From the IMG/VR virus record IMGVR_UViG_3300031951_000684, positions 1 to 33,852 of that record: a stretch of 33,852 bases of DNA; one strand, given 5' to 3'. Positions 28,866 through 33,852 of the stretch are shown one piece after another. The notes under the pieces are model-generated. The model was not told where the DNA came from. It saw only the letters and a list, made by a program, of their open reading frames with translations, and made no database searches. Position numbers and translations under genes: made by a program. This DNA comes from a virus. How positions within the stretch are numbered: position 1 is the stretch's first letter; each line of letters opens with the position of its first letter.

Positions 28866-29345
28866 ATGGCAGGTCGGAAGGTCGCGTACACCAGTGCGCG
28901 GGGGAAGAGTGAGGCATTGCAGCGGATCGTGGTGGGTATAGAGACGCCCGATCACCTGACCGAGGAGGAGGGTGAGCTGTTCCAGATGACCGTGGCGAGC
29001 TTGCCCATGGCGGTGTGGCTGCCGGACATGGTGCAGCGGGCGGCGCAGATGGCGCGGCACTTGGCGGCGGAGAAGCGCCTGATGGATCAGGTCGCCGAGA
29101 AGGGTGATGTGATCGAGCGGGAGGATGGCAGACTGGTAGTCAACCCGGCGCACACGGCCCTGATGAGCCACGGCGGTGCCATCCACCGGCTCCGTAGCCA
29201 GCTGGGGCTGACAACGACAGACAGGTCCACCTCGGCCAAGGTGAACCCGGCCACGCTCAGGCAGGAGGCGATCAGCGAGCACGGGGTGCGGGAGCGGCTG
29301 ATCGAGGATCCCATCAAGGCGGGCCTGCTTGCCCGGGCAAACTGA
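28866..29345 (+). CDS. terS: Terminase small subunit (P27-like)
   Basis: A 159-aa protein from ATG 28866, with GGAGGG at 28854-28859. An open frame extends to 28596 but crosses the repeat region and lacks support. TPDHLTEEEGELFQMTVASL, a central helix MVQRAAQMARHLAAEKRLMD, a short acidic/Val strand pair and HRLRSQLGLTTTDRS match P27-type small subunits, which end their core with 'lg Ltp..r'. It recognises cos/pac DNA and hands it to the large subunit. The large subunit starts 1 nt later. Confidence 0.85.
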   Translation: MAGRKVAYTSARGKSEALQRIVVGIETPDHLTEEEGELFQMTVASLPMAVWLPDMVQRAAQMARHLAAEKRLMDQVAEKGDVIEREDGRLVVNPAHTALMSHGGAIHRLRSQLGLTTTDRSTSAKVNPATLRQEAISEHGVRERLIEDPIKAGLLARAN

Positions 29346-29346
29346 C

Positions 29347-30879
29347 ATGGCCAAAAAGATCAGTGATGGCGAGATGGTCATCCGGTTTGTGGAGGAGTAC
29401 CTGCGGGTGCCGGAAGGGGCGCACGTGGGCAAGCCGCTGAAGCTCCTGCCCTTCCAGAAGCGGTTTATCCGGGAGATCTACGACAACCCGCACGGGACGC
29501 GGCGGGCGTATATGTGCATCGCCCGGAAGAACGGAAAATCAGCCCTCACGGCCGCGATTATGCTGGCGCACCTGATCGGCCCCCGGGCCATTCACAACTC
29601 GCAGATTGTGTGCGGCGCGATGTCCCGGGATCAGGCCTCGCTGATCTGGAACCTTGCCGTGAAGATGCTGCGCCTGAACCCCGAGCTCGAAGGCCTCGCG
29701 CACGTCATTCCCAGCAAGAAGATGATCATCGGCATGGCCCGGAACGTAGAGTTCAAGGCCCTTGCCAGTGACGGCACCACGGCCCACGGACTCTCGCCTG
29801 TTCTGGCCATCTTGGATGAGGTCGGGCAGATCGTCGGCCCCTCCAGCCCGTTTGTGGAGGCCATCACCACCTCGCAGGGTGCGCACGCGGAGCCGCTCCT
29901 GATCGCCCTGTCCACCAGCGCCCCGTCTGACGGCGACATGTGGTCGATGTGGCTGGATGACGCCGAGCGCAGTTCGGACCCGCACACCGTGGCGCACGTC
30001 TACAAGGCGGCAGAGGGCTGCGACCTGATGGACGAGGCGCAGTGGCGCGCGGCCAACCCGGCCCTCGGCACGTTCCTGTCGGAGGAGTTTGTCCGGCAGA
30101 CGCTCAGCCGGGCGCAACGCCTGCCCTCGGAGGAGGCGTCCCAGCGCAACCTGCTGCTGAACCAGCGGATCTCGATGGACCGCCTCGCATTCTCGCCCTC
30201 GGCATGGAAGGCCTGCGCCATGCCGACAGGCCCCGAGGTGTTTCGCGGCCGCACGGTCTACATGGGGCTCGACCTGTCTGCCAAGAATGACCTTACGGCC
30301 GCCGTGCTGGCCTGTGAGGACGATGACGGGGTCATACAGCTACTCCCCATCGTGTTCTGCCCCACAAGCGGCATAGACGACCGTGGGCAGCGCGACAGGG
30401 CTCCCTACAGGATGTGGGTCGATCAGGGGTATCTGATCCCGGTTGGCTCGGCCACGATGGACTACGACCAGATCGCGCAGGCCATCGGCGACTACCTCTG
30501 GCGGGAGGAGATCGTTGTCGAGGAGGTCCACTACGACAAGGCGCTGATCACCCACTTCCAAGCGGCCTGCCAGAGGGCGAGCGTGCTGCAGGAGGCGCGC
30601 TGGATCGGGGTGCCGCAGTTCTTCAAGGAGGTCGGGATCCGCCTCGCCAGCCTGCAGGGGCTGGTGCTGGACAAGCGGGTCGCGCACGGCGGTCACCCGC
30701 TACTGAACTATGCGGTGGCCAATGCGGTTGCGGTGCAGGGGCGGGAGGGAATTTCGGCCTTGGACAAGAAGAAGTCCACGGCAAGGATCGATCCCCTAGC
30801 AGCTGCGGTCTTCGCCGCGTGGCCGCTAGGGGAGGGTCGAGCCGGTGCCCAGTTCGACGTGCTGTCGATGATCGGCTAG
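29347..30879 (+). CDS. terL: Terminase large subunit
   Basis: A 510-aa protein from ATG 29347. ATPase: CIARKNGKSALTAA (Walker A, ~58-70), LAILDEVGQ (Walker B, ~153-161) and LLIALSTSAPSD (coupling motif). Nuclease: YMGLDLSAKNDLTAAVLA gives the first Asp; later EEVHYDKALIT and DPLAAAVFAAW supply the remaining acidic residues. It drives DNA into the prohead and cuts it. The sequence is of the HK97/P27 kind. Its stop overlaps that of the opposing 68-aa gene (CTAG at 30876-30879). Confidence 0.95.
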   Translation: MAKKISDGEMVIRFVEEYLRVPEGAHVGKPLKLLPFQKRFIREIYDNPHGTRRAYMCIARKNGKSALTAAIMLAHLIGPRAIHNSQIVCGAMSRDQASLIWNLAVKMLRLNPELEGLAHVIPSKKMIIGMARNVEFKALASDGTTAHGLSPVLAILDEVGQIVGPSSPFVEAITTSQGAHAEPLLIALSTSAPSDGDMWSMWLDDAERSSDPHTVAHVYKAAEGCDLMDEAQWRAANPALGTFLSEEFVRQTLSRAQRLPSEEASQRNLLLNQRISMDRLAFSPSAWKACAMPTGPEVFRGRTVYMGLDLSAKNDLTAAVLACEDDDGVIQLLPIVFCPTSGIDDRGQRDRAPYRMWVDQGYLIPVGSATMDYDQIAQAIGDYLWREEIVVEEVHYDKALITHFQAACQRASVLQEARWIGVPQFFKEVGIRLASLQGLVLDKRVAHGGHPLLNYAVANAVAVQGREGISALDKKKSTARIDPLAAAVFAAWPLGEGRAGAQFDVLSMIG

Positions 30880-31082
30880 GACAGGAGATCCCACTTCACC
30901 CGCTCGGTGTCGAGGATGAAGGCGAAGCGGTCGATGGAGGTGCTCATGGTCTCCTTGAACACCACCGGGCCGAGGGTGCCTGACCACGCCTCGACATGCT
31001 CGCGCATGAAGGCGTCCCCTCGCGGGGAGATTGACTCGGCACTCCAGAAACCCGTGCTCTCACGGCGCAGCAACATATCCAT
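30876..31082 (-). CDS. Small protein of minus cluster, unknown function
   Basis: A 68-aa protein, last in the minus-strand operon. ATG 31082 has GGAG ~8 nt upstream. MDMLLRRESTGFWSAESISP, HVEAWSGTLGPVVFKETMST, SIDRFAFILDTERVKWDLLS. No domain recognised. It ends tail-to-tail with the large terminase gene with overlapping stops, so there is no room for a terminator between them. Confidence 0.6.
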   Translation of the reverse strand: MDMLLRRESTGFWSAESISPRGDAFMREHVEAWSGTLGPVVFKETMSTSIDRFAFILDTERVKWDLLS

Positions 31083-31087
31083 GGCAA

Positions 31088-31270
31088 TTACTCCGTAACG
31101 GTCTTGGGGATTCGCAGGGCTTCACCGGCGGGCACGCCGCGCTCGCGAAGGCCCTCCGACACCAGTGCGATGACAACGTCTGCCACAGAGCGCGAGTGCT
31201 CGATGCCGAGCTTCTCTAGGGCGAACTTCATCTCGGTGGAGACGCGGAAAGTGATCTGGCTGTTACGCAT
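31088..31270 (-). CDS. Ribbon-helix-helix-like regulator
   Basis: A 60-aa protein. ATG 31270 is chosen because GAGGAG is upstream and MRNSQITFRVSTEMKFALEK is then the canonical RHH strand followed by helices (SVADVVIALVSEGLRERG). RHH proteins of this size are dimeric DNA-binding repressors. It might control the minus operon or bind one of the 17-nt palindromes near the promoters; no binding evidence exists. It overlaps the 121-aa gene by 8 nt. Confidence 0.75.
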   Translation of the reverse strand: MRNSQITFRVSTEMKFALEKLGIEHSRSVADVVIALVSEGLRERGVPAGEALRIPKTVTE

Positions 31271-31628
31271 GGCAAGGCTCCTCGACGGTGGTGGTGAGAT
31301 CATCAACGCAGCGCAGGACGGCGTAGCACGCGGCCCAGAGCTCAAAAAGCGGCGAGATATGGTGTCTGCCCTTCAACACGCGCTCGGCCATCTCGAACAG
31401 GGCGCGCGAGTCACGCTGCAAGGTGCGGACAGTCGAGGCGTTGATCGCATCGGAGCGGTCGTGCCAGAAGGTGCTTGCGCTCTGCATATCATGGATCAGG
31501 CGCTCTGCCAGATGCTGCATGGCAGCAGCCTCCGCAGGGTAGCCAAGGGCGATCCAGCGATGCTTGAGCAGCGTGGTGGCGCGCTTTGCGTAGGCCGCGC
31601 CTTCCAGCAGGTGGAGTTGGGTGTTCAT
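31263..31628 (-). CDS. Helical protein of minus cluster, unknown function
   Basis: A 121-aa protein, almost entirely helices: TQLHLLEGAAYAKRATTLLK, AAAMQHLAERLIHDMQSAST, SRALFEMAERVLKGRHHISP. The ATG is preceded by GAGGACACAGAGC, one of the repeated leaders, lying within the end of the 38-aa gene. ATGA overlap with that gene implies coupled translation. Its function is not recognised. Confidence 0.65.
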   Translation of the reverse strand: MNTQLHLLEGAAYAKRATTLLKHRWIALGYPAEAAAMQHLAERLIHDMQSASTFWHDRSDAINASTVRTLQRDSRALFEMAERVLKGRHHISPLFELWAACYAVLRCVDDLTTTVEEPCHA

Positions 31629-31741
31629 GCTCTGTGTCCTCTGTGCTTCGAGTAGCCACGGGATGCGGCTCTCTTACGGTCTACGTGAGTGGCTGCCCGA
31701 TTGACGCGGGCGAATTTGGCTACGGGGTTTCGGGTCTTCAT
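31625..31741 (-). CDS. Short basic protein (38 aa)
   Basis: MKTRNPVAKFARVNRAATHV then DRKRAASRGYSKHRGHRA. The 'MktRNPvAK.ar..nra..h.DrK' beginning matches very short basic proteins common in phages. GAGGACACC precedes the ATG directly. Its stop overlaps the start of the 121-aa gene. The charge suggests nucleic-acid binding, but no activity is known. Confidence 0.75.
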   Translation of the reverse strand: MKTRNPVAKFARVNRAATHVDRKRAASRGYSKHRGHRA

Positions 31742-31752
31742 GGTGTCCTCTG

Positions 31753-32130
31753 TTACGCGAAGCTGATGATTGCGCCGCCGATCTTCCGGCCTTCATGGCG
31801 GCCCTTGTGGCAGTGAAACATGCGGCGGTACTCGATGCGGCCATCCCCCAGAATGCGCATGTAGTGCTCATCGATCCGGGCGCGGCGGAAGGTGGCAAGG
31901 ATCTCGCGCTCTGCCTGATCGAAAGAGCTCACCTCGAAGGCGCGCTCTTCGTTGCCGGACTGGCGCATGATGGTGACAATCAGTTTCCGCTTCCCTTTGC
32001 AGCGTTTGATGGCCTCCTCCCGCGTGGCTGGGGTGGCGTCTCTCATGTCCTGTGCGTAGCAATGCACGATGACGTACCCAACGAGGTAAACGACCGTGCT
32101 GATCAGTACAAAGATTCCTTCTGCGTTCAT
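31753..32130 (-). CDS. Membrane-anchored protein of minus cluster
   Basis: A 125-aa protein. The N-terminus (MNAEGIFVLISTVVYLVGYV then IVHCYA) is one membrane helix, followed by a cytoplasmic-type basic domain (RCKGKRKLIVTIMRQSGNEE, FDQAEREILATFRRARIDEH). The ATG follows GAGGACACTGAC, and the stem-loop 32160-32195 lies between it and the upstream gene. It could be an exclusion or membrane-docked regulator; nothing specific is recognised. Confidence 0.65.
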   Translation of the reverse strand: MNAEGIFVLISTVVYLVGYVIVHCYAQDMRDATPATREEAIKRCKGKRKLIVTIMRQSGNEERAFEVSSFDQAEREILATFRRARIDEHYMRILGDGRIEYRRMFHCHKGRHEGRKIGGAIISFA

Positions 32131-32159
32131 GTCAGTGTCCTCAGGTTGTGGGGAGACAT

Positions 32160-32195
32160 TCCCGTGCTGCGCCCCGCGAGGCGCAGACCGTGAAT
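32160..32195 (-). repeat. 3' stem-loop element, copy 2
   Basis: Minus strand: ATTCACGGT, stem CTGCGCC, loop TCGCGG, stem GGCGCAG, CACGGGA. It begins at the stop codon of the 126-aa gene and is followed by TCTCCCCACAACC and the GAGGACACTGAC leader of the next gene. Compare 17306-17341 (-) and 25937-25973 (+): flanks conserved, stems changed but paired. Confidence 0.8.
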
Positions 32196-32575
32196 TACTC
32201 TGCGAAGCGATCCATCAGTGCGCGCTCGGCCTCGATGCCGCTGCGCTGATAAGCCACCGAGGCGTAGGCCGGATCGATCTCATCCCAATGCGCCAGATTG
32301 ATCTCGCCAGCTGCACGCACCCGCTCGGCCAGCTTCTCGGCAGCGGCCTCGCCTGCGCCCTCCCAATCGCGCTCGACGTAAGCACCGAACTCGGCGTCGA
32401 CGTCGCGCACAACGGCGGCGTTGTTCCAGCGGCGCACGTGAGCCCAGCGGCGACCGTCTGCGGCGGTGGCGATAACGAAGTAAGACTCGCCGATCACCGG
32501 GGTGCCGTCTTCCGGGTGGCGACCTGCGGAGTACTGGTCGAAGGTGACTTCGATCTCAAGGTCGGCTGCGTTCAT
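32195..32575 (-). CDS. First protein of minus cluster, unknown function
   Basis: A 126-aa acidic protein starting at ATG 32575 after GAGGACACCGAC. LEIEVTFDQYSAGRHPEDGT, YFVIATAADGRRWAHVRRWN, then helices (GEAAAEKLAERVRAAGEINL). It appears to be a small alpha/beta domain that occurs alone. It is the first gene behind promoter 32624 and is closed by the stem-loop at 32160. No family could be named. Confidence 0.7.
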   Translation of the reverse strand: MNAADLEIEVTFDQYSAGRHPEDGTPVIGESYFVIATAADGRRWAHVRRWNNAAVVRDVDAEFGAYVERDWEGAGEAAAEKLAERVRAAGEINLAHWDEIDPAYASVAYQRSGIEAERALMDRFAE

Positions 32576-32596
32576 GTCGGTGTCCTCTCGGTTGCG

Positions 32597-32614
32597 GCCA
32601 GCAAGTGCGCTGGC
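32597..32614 (-). other. 5' UTR hairpin, cassette C
   Basis: Minus strand: GCCAGC, loop GCACTT, GCTGGC. Same position as in cassettes A and D; the stem differs from A (GCCGTC/GACGGC) by compensating changes. Confidence 0.7.
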
Positions 32615-32623
32615 ACAGGGAGA

Positions 32624-32652
32624 AAGATACATGGTAGCGCATAGAGGTGCAA
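32624..32652 (-). promoter_or_regulatory. Promoter of minus cluster (cassette C)
   Basis: Minus strand: TTGCAC (32652-32647), 17 nt, TATCTT (32629-32624). Both boxes and the spacing equal cassette A. Start near 32617 gives a ~42-nt leader. It faces away from the + promoter at 32690. Confidence 0.75.
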
Positions 32653-32661
32653 GGCATTGCT

Positions 32662-32678
32662 TAGACCGTGTTGGCATA
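32662..32678. promoter_or_regulatory. 17-nt palindrome-like element, candidate operator C
   Basis: Minus reading TATGCCAACACGGTCTA, 9 nt upstream of the cassette C -35. It agrees at 13 of 17 positions with the perfect palindrome at 19465-19481, including GGTCTA. It lies between two divergent promoters, so one bound protein could affect both. Confidence 0.55.
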
Positions 32679-32689
32679 AGGGATGGGCG

Positions 32690-32718
32690 TTGACGGTTGC
32701 AAATGGCATAGCTACCAT
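32690..32718 (+). promoter_or_regulatory. Possible promoter of capsid operon
   Basis: TTGACG (32690-32695), 17 nt, TACCAT (32713-32718). The start would be near 32725, ~140 nt before the protease GTG. It is oriented away from the cassette C promoter, and the two -35 boxes are ~38 nt apart. Confidence 0.5.
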
Positions 32719-32750
32719 TCGCCAAACCTTTGCCTGTCTCGGGAGCTCCG

Positions 32751-32888
32751 GTGACGCAGTCAAACCGCCCGGGACGCGAGGAGAGAGAGGCATATCGTAA
32801 ATCCGGGCAGGCGCAATCGCCTGCCAACGGTGGAAAGCAAACCCCAGCGGGAGCTCCACCATCGTGCAAACCGGGTCACGCGAAGTAA
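32751..32888 (+). CDS. Possible 45-aa protein before the protease
   Basis: From GTG 32751, with GGGAG ~5 nt upstream. MTQSNRPGREEREAYRKSGQ then a Pro/Gly/Ala-rich tail; low complexity and no homology seen. It overlaps the start of the protease gene by 25 nt. The leader could support translation, but the composition suggests it may be just an open frame. Low confidence. Confidence 0.25.
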   Translation: MTQSNRPGREEREAYRKSGQAQSPANGGKQTPAGAPPSCKPGHAK

Positions 32889-33415
32889 CCAAGCACCTGT
32901 CCGCGACGGTCGAGAAGAGCGACGGCGACTTCGACGCCCGTTTTGTTCTCTCGGCAGCAACGCCGGACCGCGTGAGGGACACCATCGAGCCCTCGGCCTA
33001 CACCGCCGCCTTGCGCATGGACAAGCTCATCGCGCTGATGAACCATGACCCGGACAAGATCATCGGGTACTGGACCAACCTAGAAACCAAAGCAGACACC
33101 CTTCGTGGCCACCTCAAGCTGGCCAGCACGCGCCTTGGCGACATGCTGCGCGAGTTGCTGGTGTCAGGCGTGCCCCTCGGGGCTTCCATCGGATTCAGAG
33201 GCAAGGGCGAGCCCAACAAGGCGGGCGGCGTCCACTTCAAGGAAATCGAGTTGCTTGAGTGCAGTCTGGTCGCGACGCCTGCCCATCCCCGGGCTATGCA
33301 GATCGCCAAGCACTTCGGCATCGATCTGGGCGTCGAGTCAGACCCCACCCCGGCAGACACTCTCCAACGCGCCAAGCGGGCAATCCTGTCCGCACAACGC
33401 ACCATACGGAACTGA
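32864..33415 (+). CDS. HK97-family prohead protease
   Basis: A 183-aa protein from GTG 32864. His61 in LMNHDPDKIIGYW and Ser108 in PLGASIGFRGKG are the catalytic His and Ser of the family. EIELLECSLVATPAHPRAMQ is the standard closing strand. It cleaves the scaffold-like part of the capsid protein during maturation and then itself. A GGAG at 32850-32853 is ~11 nt from the GTG. It stands directly before the capsid gene, but the portal gene is not between it and the large terminase. Confidence 0.9.
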   Translation: MQTGSREVTKHLSATVEKSDGDFDARFVLSAATPDRVRDTIEPSAYTAALRMDKLIALMNHDPDKIIGYWTNLETKADTLRGHLKLASTRLGDMLRELLVSGVPLGASIGFRGKGEPNKAGGVHFKEIELLECSLVATPAHPRAMQIAKHFGIDLGVESDPTPADTLQRAKRAILSAQRTIRN

Positions 33416-33419
33416 ACAA

Positions 33420-33852
33420 ATGAATATCGCAGATCGCATCATCGCCACCGAGGCGGAACTGGTATCCCTCAAGGACTCACTGGTCGAGGCCACCAAGGCC
33501 CTCGAAGCCGCTCCCGAGGAAGAGACCCTGCTCGTGCAGGTTGAGGAGCTCTCCTCCAAGGTCGAGAAGCAGTCGGCCACCGTGGGCGCTCTCAAGAAGG
33601 CCGAGGCCGCACTCGCCGCTCGCGCACGCCCCGTCGAAGGCGCACCCGGCATCATCTCGCAGAGGCGCGATGCCAAGGGCGACGGCTCCCTGCTCTGGCA
33701 GATGGCCACCGTGAAGGCGATTGCCTACGCAACCCGCAAGAGCGAGGCCGAGGTTCTGGAAGAGCGTTACAAGGCTGACGACCGCGTATCCGCCGCACTC
33801 GACTACGTGCAGAAAGCTGCCGTGAATCCGGCCATGACCACCACCGCTGGCT
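33420..33852 (+). CDS. HK97-type major capsid protein (3' partial)
   Basis: The first 144 codons are present; the gene runs off the right edge. The N-terminal ~100 residues are a Glu/Ala/Lys-rich coiled coil (DRIIATEAELVSLKDSLVEA), the delta/scaffold domain removed by the protease. NPAMTTTAG at the window edge is the typical start of the mature capsid fold. The ATG lies 5 nt after the protease stop with only a weak leader. It forms the icosahedral shell. Confidence 0.9.
   Translation, partial: MNIADRIIATEAELVSLKDSLVEATKALEAAPEEETLLVQVEELSSKVEKQSATVGALKKAEAALAARARPVEGAPGIISQRRDAKGDGSLLWQMATVKAIAYATRKSEAEVLEERYKADDRVSAALDYVQKAAVNPAMTTTAG

Overview
This window is part of a siphovirus genome (long non-contractile tail) or a closely related prophage. 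The DNA is GC-rich, the gene order is lambda/HK97-like, and genes are packed with 1-25 nt overlaps, often ATGA, GTGA or TAATG. Shine-Dalgarno leaders of the GGAG/GAGGA type and sigma70-like promoters suggest a proteobacterial host, but nothing seen names the genus. I found no integrase, CI/Cro-type repressor, portal, holin, endolysin, DNA polymerase or tRNA, so the window is incomplete and the lifestyle is undetermined.

Layout. (1) 1-5252, +: tail-fibre/adsorption cluster with a collar-domain fibre, a small lipoprotein, a short stalk protein and two further fibre proteins. (2) 5264-8026, +: DUF7936-like protein, head-tail connector, head closure, neck and tail-terminator-like proteins. (3) 8040-17264, +: tail tube, tail assembly chaperones G and G-T joined by a -1 frameshift at GGGAAAG (9637-9643), tape measure, DUF1833-like protein, NlpC/P60-type tail peptidase, TipJ-like tip protein and small tip-associated proteins. 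(4) 17345-20742, -: a C5 DNA methyltransferase, three small proteins and an HNH homing endonuclease with about ten NUMOD3-like repeats. (5) 20743-21246: a gene-free divergent region that is densely hairpinned and ends in an intrinsic terminator on +. (6) 21247-28572, +: early region with Cys-rich proteins, a PD-(D/E)XK-like protein, an ERF annealase with a YqaJ/lambda-exonuclease-type nuclease, a protein with an SSB-like C-terminal tip, a NinB-like protein, a VRR-Nuc nuclease and an HNH protein. (7) 28573-30879, +: a possible cos region, then the small and large terminase. (8) 30876-32575, -: six small genes filling the slot where a portal gene usually sits. (9) 32864-33852, +: prohead protease and the start of the major capsid protein, which runs off the window.

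The most unusual structure is regulatory. Upstream of 19383 (-), 32575 (-) and 25689 (+), and more loosely 22329 (+), the same module recurs: a TTGCAC-N17-TAnnnT promoter, then a hairpin in the 5' UTR whose stem differs between copies but stays paired, then a GAGGACAC Shine-Dalgarno leader. Three of these promoters (19383, 32575, 22329) also carry a 17-nt imperfect palindrome just upstream of the -35. Three of the units end with a second conserved 36-37 nt stem-loop (17306-17341 -, 32160-32195 -, 25937-25973 +), again with changed but paired stems. These look like portable expression cassettes carried on both strands, comparable in concept to the promoter/stem-loop cassettes known from T4-type phages. 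A second candidate is the structured RNA region beside the NUMOD3 endonuclease.
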